DNA of 7,767 nt from Actinomycetes bacterium (GTDB lineage: Bacteria; Actinomycetota; Acidimicrobiia; Acidimicrobiales; Acidimicrobiaceae). Location of the stretch: the NCBI GenBank assembly GCA_021844725.1, contig JAKBSX010000110.1, positions 1-7,767 of the forward strand, read 5' to 3'. Below, piece after piece: positions 1 through 5,753 of the stretch. Each line of letters starts with the position of its first letter. Position 1 is the stretch's first letter. A program made the translations under genes and the position numbers. The notes under the pieces were generated by a model, which saw only the letters and a list, made by a program, of their open reading frames with translations, searched no databases and had not been told where the DNA came from.

Positions 1-661
1 ATTGCGCACCGACATTAATCAGGTTTGAAATTGCATCCGGCCTGTTGACCGTCCAAAACGAATAATCTAAATCTGCCTCTTTGAGTTTAAAAATCGTTCT
101 TGGGGAAGCCCGGCGCCAGTTCAGATGGACAAGATCAAGCCCATTTTTGATGCAGAATTCGATCTCTTTGTCGACCTTGGATCTGATTCCCAGCAAGAGG
201 GCAGGCTTGGCGAAATCCAAAATGGCCGACAGCTTAACCGCCAGGTCTCTATCGAAAGTGGAGAGTATAAAATTAAAGCTATCACTTCTGGATTCAATCA
301 ACGATGCCAGTGACTCTGCGATTCTAGCTCTGTCTCCATCTTGATTTTTTGTAGAACTCTTAACCTCAACATTTATTACACAATGCTGCAACTGATCGAA
401 CACCTCATCCAGCAACAGGATGTCCTCAGCGTGGGCTTTTCGCAAACCACTCAGTAAAGAATCCTCAATCCTTCGACCGTTTGATATCGCAGGATCATGA
501 TAAACCACAAATTCCCCACTTTTACATTGCCACACATCCAGTTCGACACCTGAGGCTCCGGCATCAAGAGCCTGTCTGAAAGCAACTATCGAATTCTCTT
601 TGGCCCGGGAGGATAAGCCCCTATGACCGAGTATCTGCGTAACCTGGTTAAATCTGGACAT
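1..661 (-). CDS. Glycerophosphodiester phosphodiesterase (GDPD), 3' end cut by window edge
   Basis: By family, this enzyme hydrolyses glycerophosphodiesters to sn-glycerol 3-phosphate and an alcohol, using a divalent metal in a TIM barrel. I translated the minus strand from the ATG at 661-659 and found 220 codons without a stop down to base 2. Visible motifs are HRG (13-15), EN (22-23, the usual PENT region), GVELDV (38-43, metal ligands E40 and D42), YHD (54-56, catalytic H55), LLLDEVF (82-88), INVEVK (96-101, E99 and K101), and FWTVN (202-206) near the end of the barrel. The segment after HD lacks the usual DRTT-like motif. No signal peptide is seen, so it is probably cytosolic. The start is 5 bp after the pdtaS stop with no clear Shine-Dalgarno, which suggests translational coupling. 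Only the last few tens of residues should be missing. Family assignment is firm; the substrate is unknown. Confidence 0.9.
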   Translation of the reverse strand, partial: MSRFNQVTQILGHRGLSSRAKENSIVAFRQALDAGASGVELDVWQCKSGEFVVYHDPAISNGRRIEDSLLSGLRKAHAEDILLLDEVFDQLQHCVINVEVKSSTKNQDGDRARIAESLASLIESRSDSFNFILSTFDRDLAVKLSAILDFAKPALLLGIRSKVDKEIEFCIKNGLDLVHLNWRRASPRTIFKLKEADLDYSFWTVNRPDAISNLINVGAQ

Positions 662-666
662 TACGG

Positions 667-2148
667 TTATACCGGTATGGACAAAGTAATCTTTGAACCG
701 TTACCATTTCCAATAGTCATGGTCCCACCTAACTGCGATTCGACAATGTCCGTAACGATCAGAAGACCCAAACTCGAGGTTCTCCTGATATCGAATTCGG
801 GCGGAAATCCTACTCCGTTATCTGAAAGCACCATATCGATGCTTTCGTCTTTTTGGTCCAAATAGATCTCGATCAAACCCGACTCACCACTCTCGATTAT
901 CTGTGAGCCAACAAAACCGTGTTCGATGGAATTTTGCAGAAGCTCAGCTATAACCAATGCCAATGGAGTAGCCACTCCTGCGTCTAGGTCTTTGGCGCTC
1001 CCAGACACTTCAATTCTTACCGGACAATCGGGAAGAATCGACTCCTCTGCCAGTTTCACAATTGCCGAAACAATTTCCGGAAATGAGACTTGATCTCCAA
1101 TCTCACGTGAAAGGATCTCATGCACAACTGCTATTGACCGGATTCTCCGCTCCGCCTCACGAAGAGCGGCTTGGCCATCAGTGGAGCTAAGACGCCTGGC
1201 CTGAAGCCGCAAAAGTGACGAAATAGTCTGCAAGTTGTTCTTCACCCTATGATGCACTTCCCGGATAGTGGCATCCTTGCTGAGAAGCATCCGGTCTCTT
1301 CGCCTTAGCTCTGATATATCTCTAAGCAGCACTAATGCCCCGGTTACGTTCCCCTGTTCAAGTAAAGGAATGGCATGCATCATCAGAGTTACGTCTGCCC
1401 GTTGTTCAATCTCTTCAATTACGGGCCTGTGGCTGGCAAACGCCCTATCAGGAGCCGAAAATCGAAGCCCGGTCTGGCCAAAAAGATCTCCAACTCGAAT
1501 AAGGTGCAGACCAAGCCTATGCATCGCGCTAACTGCATTTGGCGACATGAAAGTAATAGTTTTGGTCTCATCCAATACCAGGACTCCATCCCCAACCCTG
1601 GGTGCTTCTTCAATGTCGGTACCTTCAAAAGGAAACTCTCCGTGGGTTATCATGTTTGCGAATTGCTCAAAAAGACGCAGGTAGGTTCGCTCTAGTTCGC
1701 CATGGACCAGCCTGGCACTGGTGATATGCCTTCGGTCAATAACTGCGATCACTTTTCCCAAGCGTTTCACTGGTATGCATTGGGAAACGATCCACTCGCC
1801 CCCGTCTGGACTCACTGATTCCCTAAAGACCAGCATCTCAGACAAGTACCCTTGCGCCACAAACGATACCTCGTCAGGTGTCCCTTTTGTATCAACCAAA
1901 TCATCGGGAATGGAAGTCTGTGCCGTAGCTGGTCTTACCTGAGCCAATACCACAAATTCCGGCACAAAAGGATCTTTAGCGTCTTCCTCGGCATCTTCAA
2001 CTTCGTCACGCTTTACCGGTACATATAGCACTAGATCCGAAAAGCAGAGATCGGCCAGCATTCCCCACGAACTTATTAACCGCTGAAGATGGACAATATC
2101 AGCCTCGTCCAGTAGGGTCTTTTTGACTATCGAACCAAAGGTGGCCAT
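667..2148 (-). CDS. pdtaS: Sensor histidine kinase PdtaS (GAF-PAS-HisKA_2-HATPase)
   Basis: This is a soluble two-component sensor kinase whose family partner is the RNA-binding antiterminator PdtaR; no PdtaR gene lies in this window. The 493 residues match the usual length of about 500. Order of domains: N-terminal GAF-like sensor (about 1-170), PAS-like domain (about 180-280, ending in LVLLRDISELRRR), HisKA_2 dimerisation domain with EVHHRVKNNLQTI (297-309; phospho-acceptor H299 or H300), then HATPase with N box AELLQNSIEHGF (401-412, N406), G1 box DNGVGFP (443-449) and G2 region SLGLLIV (459-465). All catalytic motifs are present. There is no membrane segment, consistent with cytosolic sensing. 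A short acidic stretch (47-59) interrupts the GAF domain. In mycobacteria the protein has been linked to copper, nitric oxide and c-di-GMP signals; that is family knowledge and is not visible here. The ATG start is supported by a strong Shine-Dalgarno sequence. Confidence 0.93.
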   Translation of the reverse strand: MATFGSIVKKTLLDEADIVHLQRLISSWGMLADLCFSDLVLYVPVKRDEVEDAEEDAKDPFVPEFVVLAQVRPATAQTSIPDDLVDTKGTPDEVSFVAQGYLSEMLVFRESVSPDGGEWIVSQCIPVKRLGKVIAVIDRRHITSARLVHGELERTYLRLFEQFANMITHGEFPFEGTDIEEAPRVGDGVLVLDETKTITFMSPNAVSAMHRLGLHLIRVGDLFGQTGLRFSAPDRAFASHRPVIEEIEQRADVTLMMHAIPLLEQGNVTGALVLLRDISELRRRDRMLLSKDATIREVHHRVKNNLQTISSLLRLQARRLSSTDGQAALREAERRIRSIAVVHEILSREIGDQVSFPEIVSAIVKLAEESILPDCPVRIEVSGSAKDLDAGVATPLALVIAELLQNSIEHGFVGSQIIESGESGLIEIYLDQKDESIDMVLSDNGVGFPPEFDIRRTSSLGLLIVTDIVESQLGGTMTIGNGNGSKITLSIPV

Positions 2149-2150
2149 CT

Positions 2151-2158
2151 AACCTCCC
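2151..2158 (-). promoter_or_regulatory. Strong ribosome binding site of pdtaS
   Basis: On the minus strand GGGAGGTT lies just upstream of the ATG at 2148, in the sequence GGGAGGTTAGATG. It is one of the best Shine-Dalgarno matches in the operon and fixes the pdtaS start. Most other genes in the series have weaker sites, so pdtaS may be translated independently of its neighbour. Confidence 0.75.
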
Positions 2159-2170
2159 AGCCAATCAATG

Positions 2171-2190
2171 CTTTAGAGCGGCTTCTAAAG
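2171..2190 (-). repeat. Inverted repeat (possible RNA hairpin) at the PHP/pdtaS junction
   Basis: Perfect 7-bp arms CTTTAGA and TCTAAAG flank a 6-nt loop. The stem includes the TAG stop of the PHP gene and lies 22 bp before the pdtaS start, in the widest gap of the operon (36 bp). No T-run follows on the minus strand, so it does not look like a standard intrinsic terminator. An A/T-rich intercistronic hairpin could mark mRNA processing or partial attenuation. A chance repeat remains possible. Confidence 0.4.
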
Positions 2191-3051
2191 TTCTACCAGA
2201 TATGATTTTCTGTCCCTGAATCCCGACAAAGACCGGTACCCTATCGAACTGACATATGACTTTATTTCCTCGGCCCTATAGGCCACATCTGCTATCCCAT
2301 GCGAATCAGACGCAGTGGTTATAGGAACTCCGTATTCAAAAAACTTTCTCAACAGGTAAGGGTCGGGGTAGACCTGCTCAACCGGCTTTCTCCACCCTGC
2401 TGAGGAAACTTCTGCAGAGAGTTTCGAGTCTCTAGCTGCCTCTGCCATGCGGTCGTAAAATTCCTGCGGAACCTGGGGGAAATGCCCAGCCACTTTTACT
2501 AGGTCAGGATGAGCCAACACATCAACAGCACCCGAATCAGCCAACTCTTCAAGAGATCGGGTATAACTTTCCCAAGCATTCTCAATACCGTAAGTGTCCC
2601 ATTCCGCCATGATCACTGGATCACTGATATGGTCAAACGGCCAAGCACCAAGCCAGTGAATTGAACCCAGCAGGACATCGAAAGGGTACCCAGCCAAAAA
2701 TTCAGAGACCTGATGCATTTTCCCGGGATAGTAATCAACTTCCATACCTAATACGATCGGAAGACCAGCGGACTTAGCCTCAAGCGCTACTTCCACGTAA
2801 GTATCAAGATCCGCTCTTGCATGTTCAGACCAGTAATGTTCCATGATTGAACGCACTGGCGAATCAGGATACTGATTAAAAAACCCACCTAAAAATGCAT
2901 CAACCTGCCGAAATCGAAACAGATGCTCAGTAATGGCAATTTCCTGAACACCGTTTTTCTGAGCGGCTTCACAGTAGCGCGCGAGTTCATCAATAGTGGG
3001 AGATTTGTCCCGCTGCCCGTGAGGCCAAAGATGAAGGTGATAATCAAGCAC
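2185..3051 (-). CDS. PHP-family phosphoesterase, histidinol-phosphatase (HisJ/HisK) type
   Basis: This is a metal-dependent phosphoesterase of the PHP fold. The closest known role is L-histidinol phosphate to L-histidinol in histidine synthesis. From the GTG at 3051 the protein has 288 residues and starts directly before the first motif. Metal-site motifs in order: DYHLH (3-7), TEH (41-43), GMEVDYY (102-108, E104), GSIHW (129-133, H132), AHPD (180-183) and SDSH (248-251). This full set predicts an intact trinuclear metal centre. An upstream TTG at 3084 would add 11 residues and overlap ATPase B by 31 bp. I prefer GTG because it lies 2 bp after the ATPase B stop and gives a typical PHP N-terminus, although neither start has a good Shine-Dalgarno. 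No other his gene is in view, so the true substrate could be another phosphate monoester. Confidence 0.88.
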   Translation of the reverse strand: MLDYHLHLWPHGQRDKSPTIDELARYCEAAQKNGVQEIAITEHLFRFRQVDAFLGGFFNQYPDSPVRSIMEHYWSEHARADLDTYVEVALEAKSAGLPIVLGMEVDYYPGKMHQVSEFLAGYPFDVLLGSIHWLGAWPFDHISDPVIMAEWDTYGIENAWESYTRSLEELADSGAVDVLAHPDLVKVAGHFPQVPQEFYDRMAEAARDSKLSAEVSSAGWRKPVEQVYPDPYLLRKFFEYGVPITTASDSHGIADVAYRAEEIKSYVSSIGYRSLSGFRDRKSYLVEL

Positions 3052-3053
3052 GC

Positions 3054-4265
3054 TTATATCGTAAAGGGTGATTGTGAGGAACAAAGATGCACGGCAACTT
3101 TCCCTAGAGAATTTAGGTCAGAAATGTCAAAATTGAGGTGGGGAATCAGGGTTATCATCTCCTCATCAACTGCAAGCTTTGATATCTCGGCTGCTTCCTG
3201 AAGAGCCACTTCCGAAAAATTTAAAAAGCTTCCGGAAATCTCCAAAAAGACCCGCTCGACCAGAGCCTCCAGCCTTCCAGGAGGCAAATCAGTTTCGGAA
3301 ATATACTTAAGCTTTTTACCTTTTACCAGGAAATCCTTGGCTATCTGCTCAAAATTATCCTGGAGCTTATGAGCTACAAATATCGACCCAGGATCGCGGA
3401 AATAGTCCGGCAAAGTCCGATTTACCACCATCTGTGCCAAATTGAGATGCCTCTGATTTATCGCCGATATGAAGAACTCAGCCTCCTGCATAGGCGCGGC
3501 CTCCGGGGACGATACAACCACAAATTGAGTTGAAGGTGATTCCAGGATCTTGGACACCGACCTGGCCCTAACGATAAACCCATCGTACATAGACTGAAAC
3601 AAAAGGAAAAAATCAGCCACATCAGACAAAAACTGGGCCCCTAATATCTTGTCAGCAATTTGATAAAAAGGCTTGAATGCTCCCATCAACAACCGATTTC
3701 TGGCTGGCAGCGTAAGCCATTTCAGCAACTTTGAAGAGAAAAAATCAGCCATCTTGACCGGAGCATCGAGAAAATCAATCGCGTGCCTGGACGGCGGAGT
3801 GTCAATGACTATCAGATCGTAAGCGTTGGAAATATAAAGTTCATACAAAGACTCCATTGCAATGTAGTCATGACTTTGCACAAAACGAGAGGAAATATTT
3901 TTGTAGATTGGATTGGAGAGAATCTTGTCTCGGGTTATTGCGTCCGGAGCATGCCGCTTGATTAGTTCATCCCAAGAACTCTTTGCATCCAGCATCGCAA
4001 CATATAACTCTCCTGGCACCTCGTGACCGATAGCCTGATTGAGCTGAATGGGATCAACTCGGTTGGCGTGGGAACTGAGCCCTACCAACCCCAGCGCATC
4101 TGCCAGGCGTTTGGCTGGATCTACGGTAAGTACCAGAACCTTGTTGGTGCCAGACTCTGCCGCTGCAATTCCTAGAGCAGCAGCTATGGTAGTTTTCCCG
4201 ACTCCTCCCGCTCCAGCTACAATCAGAATTTCCGAATCAAAAAATACGGACTCTAATCCACCCAT
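3054..4265 (-). CDS. ArsA/Get3-like ATPase B (second of pair, Rv3680-like)
   Basis: This is a soluble P-loop ATPase of the ArsA/Get3 (anion-transporting ATPase) family, 403 residues. Walker A is GAGGVGKTT (18-26); alanine 19 stands where family members normally carry the intermonomer signature lysine. Other motifs are LTVDPAKRLADALG (46-59; Walker A' region with D49) and VIDTPPSRHAIDFLDAP (153-169; switch region). The middle (about 173-240) is helical and hydrophobic, and the C-terminus has the PHLNFDISDL-GKVAVHL ending seen in actinobacterial homologues. It resembles M. tuberculosis Rv3680, which works with Rv3679; I recall the names BagB and BagA for these. The ATG overlaps the end of ATPase A by 13 bp with a weak GGAT-type ribosome site, indicating coupled translation and probably equal amounts. 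Arsenite export is unlikely: no ArsB-like or metal-resistance gene is nearby. Confidence 0.9.
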   Translation of the reverse strand: MGGLESVFFDSEILIVAGAGGVGKTTIAAALGIAAAESGTNKVLVLTVDPAKRLADALGLVGLSSHANRVDPIQLNQAIGHEVPGELYVAMLDAKSSWDELIKRHAPDAITRDKILSNPIYKNISSRFVQSHDYIAMESLYELYISNAYDLIVIDTPPSRHAIDFLDAPVKMADFFSSKLLKWLTLPARNRLLMGAFKPFYQIADKILGAQFLSDVADFFLLFQSMYDGFIVRARSVSKILESPSTQFVVVSSPEAAPMQEAEFFISAINQRHLNLAQMVVNRTLPDYFRDPGSIFVAHKLQDNFEQIAKDFLVKGKKLKYISETDLPPGRLEALVERVFLEISGSFLNFSEVALQEAAEISKLAVDEEMITLIPHLNFDISDLNSLGKVAVHLCSSQSPFTI

Positions 4266-5233
4266 AGCAGGTCATCCCATTCTGCCGACAATGCCTCTGC
4301 CAAGTCTCGGACCAGCCTAAGTCCAGATCCAATTCCGAACATCAGTGGCAGAAGTGCCACATGTATTTTGTCAGAAACCTCCAAGATCCTCTCGATATGA
4401 GGCTCTGCTGTTCTTCGCATCTCTAGAGCCGCGGCCGATCCATTCAGTAGAGAAGTAACATCGCCGGATACTGCTTTGGCAAAAACTGCAAGAGACTTTT
4501 CGTCCCTTAGCGAGGAAAAGAACTCTTCTTCTGCCTTAGAAAATAACTCCGGCATAACCTTGTTTACTACCAGAGCTCCTAAATGCACATCGGTATCACT
4601 GTCTATCTTGCTTGCAAGTTCAAGCGCCTCGTTAACAGGCGTTTCTGCCGGCGTTGCCACAACAATTACCGAAGTAACCGATGGTTCATAGAGTATTTCT
4701 TCCATCCACTTGATCTGGTCCTTTACCATTCCAAGCTTCACCAGCTCCGAAATGCCCTTAGGCGAGGCTAATTGAGAAACAATATGACCGGTGGAAGACG
4801 CATCAACTAGGATCAGATCGTAATTTGACTCTTTTACCTCGTAGCAAAGCTTGCCAACTACCAGAACCTCTTGAACTCCTGGAGCCGCGTTTGCCACAAA
4901 ATCGAAAGTCTTTGCAAGTGGACCAAGCTTCGACACCATCGAAAGACGGAGAAATATCCTTAGATATTCTCTTAGTGCCGCCTCAGTATCCATTGACATC
5001 AAATAAAGATTGTCCCTGATCTCAATCGGGTCAAAATCAGCTGGCTCGCTGTCGAATAAACGCGCTACATCCCCTTTAGCATCCACTTCGCAAATCAGGG
5101 TTTTCTTTCCTGCTCTGGAGGCTATCAAGCCCAGCGCAGCGGTGACGGAGGACTTGCCAACACCACCCTTACCAGTTATGAAGACTAGGGAACGATCCAA
5201 AAGTCCAATAGAGCGATCCAGAGAATCAGACAT
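4253..5233 (-). CDS. ArsA/Get3-like ATPase A (first of pair, Rv3679-like)
   Basis: This is a P-loop ATPase of the ArsA/Get3 family, 326 residues, and the partner of the downstream ATPase B. The deviant Walker A is intact: GKGGVGKSS (21-29) with signature lysine K22 and catalytic-site K27. LICEVDAKGDVARLF (46-60) forms the Walker A' region with D51, and LILVDASSTGH (140-150) is the switch motif with D144. The region about 90-180 should hold the helical client-binding subdomain. No membrane helix is present, so it is cytosolic. In actinobacteria this gene is nearly always followed by the alanine-variant paralogue, and the two are thought to form a complex. The ATG lies 9 bp after the DUF3107 stop, with AGGTTAG as ribosome site. 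A function comparable to Get3 targeting is unproven for the bacterial pair. Confidence 0.9.
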   Translation of the reverse strand: MSDSLDRSIGLLDRSLVFITGKGGVGKSSVTAALGLIASRAGKKTLICEVDAKGDVARLFDSEPADFDPIEIRDNLYLMSMDTEAALREYLRIFLRLSMVSKLGPLAKTFDFVANAAPGVQEVLVVGKLCYEVKESNYDLILVDASSTGHIVSQLASPKGISELVKLGMVKDQIKWMEEILYEPSVTSVIVVATPAETPVNEALELASKIDSDTDVHLGALVVNKVMPELFSKAEEEFFSSLRDEKSLAVFAKAVSGDVTSLLNGSAAALEMRRTAEPHIERILEVSDKIHVALLPLMFGIGSGLRLVRDLAEALSAEWDDLLWVD

Positions 5234-5242
5234 CTAACCTGC

Positions 5243-5479
5243 CTACGGAGCTCCAAAACCTACGCGGCGGTCTTCCTTTGCAGCCCCAACCTCGATATAG
5301 GCAAGTTTTGCCGCGAAAATACCCAGCTTTCTACCTTTTTTATCAGTGAGCCATACGATTTGAGAACCAGAAGAAACCGATGACTCAATAGCCTCAATTA
5401 TGCTCTCCTGCGTCGTTCCCTCTGCCATCTCCAAATCTATTTCCCTTGGAGAATCCGAGATACCAATGCGTATTTCCAC
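5243..5479 (-). CDS. DUF3107 family small protein (TB9.4/Rv3208A-like)
   Basis: A 78-residue protein of a conserved actinobacterial family without a known function. Recognisable features are the N-terminal beta strand MEIRIGISDSPREIDLE, the central WLTDKKGRKLGIFAAKLAYIE region (43-63), and the C-terminal RRVGFGAP (71-78). The start is GTG at 5479. An in-frame TAG lies five codons upstream, so the start cannot be far away, and GGAGG sits 6 bp before it. The ribosome site and length both fit the family. It is followed 9 bp later by ATPase A. In mycobacteria the homologue lies elsewhere in the genome, so its position at the head of this operon is a functional hint that it may accompany the ATPase pair. 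That link is inference. Confidence 0.88.
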   Translation of the reverse strand: MEIRIGISDSPREIDLEMAEGTTQESIIEAIESSVSSGSQIVWLTDKKGRKLGIFAAKLAYIEVGAAKEDRRVGFGAP

Positions 5480-5603
5480 TATCTGCCTCCGCTAGAAGTT
5501 CCTTTTCCCCAAGCCTAACTGGAAATTCGAGTAATCCTTGAATAATGTCCCAACTATCTTGGATAAGAGCCGCTTCACATGGATAAATCTGCAATGTGGC
5601 CAA
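5394..5603 (-). CDS. Doubtful small ORF (69 aa) heading the operon
   Basis: A 69-codon frame starts with TTG at 5603 and ends in TGA at 5394-5396. A good Shine-Dalgarno, AGGAAGG, ends 4 bp before the TTG. The first 41 codons precede DUF3107 and give a protein-like sequence with mixed charged and hydrophobic residues (IQDSWDIIQGLLEFPVRLG). The last 28 codons read through the start of DUF3107 in another frame and are glycine and asparagine rich, as a shadow would be. I recognise no family. It could be a small coupled or leader protein, a truncated remnant, or only untranslated leader. The ribosome site and the placement just downstream of a -10 box are the main support. Confidence 0.35.
   Translation of the reverse strand: MATLQIYPCEAALIQDSWDIIQGLLEFPVRLGEKELLAEADSGNTHWYLGFSKGNRFGDGRGNDAGEHN
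5486..5490 (-). promoter_or_regulatory. Ribosome binding site deciding the DUF3107 GTG start
   Basis: GGAGG on the minus strand with a 6-bp spacer (CAGATA) before GTG at 5479. An in-frame stop lies directly upstream, so this site and the GTG together define the DUF3107 start. Confidence 0.75.
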
Positions 5604-5606
5604 CTG

Positions 5607-5622
5607 ACCTTCCTGGGAAGGT
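5607..5622. repeat. Perfect palindrome ACCTTCC-TG-GGAAGGT, candidate operator
   Basis: Two exact 7-bp arms are separated by 2 bp. On the minus strand the right part of this element provides the AGGAAGG Shine-Dalgarno (5608-5614) of the small ORF, and the element begins about 12 bp downstream of the TATACT box. The short spacer suits a dimeric DNA-binding protein better than an RNA hairpin. The position, over the expected start of the transcript and ribosome site, would suit repression. No regulator gene is adjacent, so the binder is unknown. Confidence 0.5.
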
Positions 5623-5634
5623 ACAAAAAAGATA

Positions 5635-5640
5635 AGTATA
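5635..5640 (-). promoter_or_regulatory. Putative -10 box (TATACT) for the minus-strand operon
   Basis: TATACT matches the sigma-70 -10 consensus at five of six positions. It would start transcription near 5628, leaving a leader of about 25 nt before the TTG at 5603. No convincing -35 hexamer is found 16-18 bp upstream, so activator dependence or a different sigma factor is possible. Confidence 0.35.
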
Positions 5641-5649
5641 AGAAATTGA

Positions 5650-5659
5650 TGAAATTTCA
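5650..5659. repeat. Short palindrome TGAAATTTCA upstream of the -10 box
   Basis: A perfect 10-bp palindrome located in the spacer and -35 area of the proposed minus-strand promoter. It may also be read as a 6+6 inverted repeat GAAATT/AATTTC with a 5-bp spacer (5642-5658 region). A/T-rich palindromes of this size arise by chance, so this is only a candidate regulatory site. Confidence 0.3.
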
Positions 5660-5753
5660 GGACCTAGCTCAACCAGTGACCACACTCTCCGGTAAACAAG
5701 TAGTAACCTCCCAAAATTAGGTTTTTCAGACAAACACACCAAACTTATATGCC

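Larger units (their letters stand above)
5604..5753. promoter_or_regulatory. Divergent intergenic region between operon and DMFase-like gene
   Basis: This 150-bp A/T-rich stretch must carry promoters for both directions unless the operon starts elsewhere. The minus-strand signals are the TATACT box and two palindromes described separately. For the plus-strand gene I see only weak candidates: GTGACC (5676-5681) with TAGTAA (5701-5706) at a long 19-bp spacing, and TTATAT just before the ATG. There is no clear Shine-Dalgarno for the ATG at 5754. No RNA gene is recognisable. Confidence 0.5.

Noticed and set aside
669..678. 10-bp palindrome ATACCGGTAT at the pdtaS/GDPD junction
   Set aside because: It consists largely of the last codons of PdtaS and is short; no associated promoter or terminator signal.
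81..865. Plus-strand open frames of 62-87 codons opposite GDPD and the pdtaS 3' end
   Set aside because: The minus strand here encodes continuous GDPD and PdtaS motifs, so the plus frames are shadows.
1268..1684. 138-codon plus-strand open frame opposite pdtaS
   Set aside because: It lies wholly antisense to well-supported kinase codons, has Ser/Arg-rich composition typical of a reverse shadow, and matches no family I know.
3052..3084. TTG start at 3084 for the PHP gene
   Set aside because: It would add 11 residues before the first metal motif and a 31-bp overlap, with no Shine-Dalgarno; the GTG at 3051 fits the family better.
3054..5233. Arsenic resistance operon
   Set aside because: The two ATPases are of the ArsA family, but no ArsB, ArsC, ArsD or ArsR gene is present and the pair matches the general actinobacterial Rv3679/Rv3680 type.
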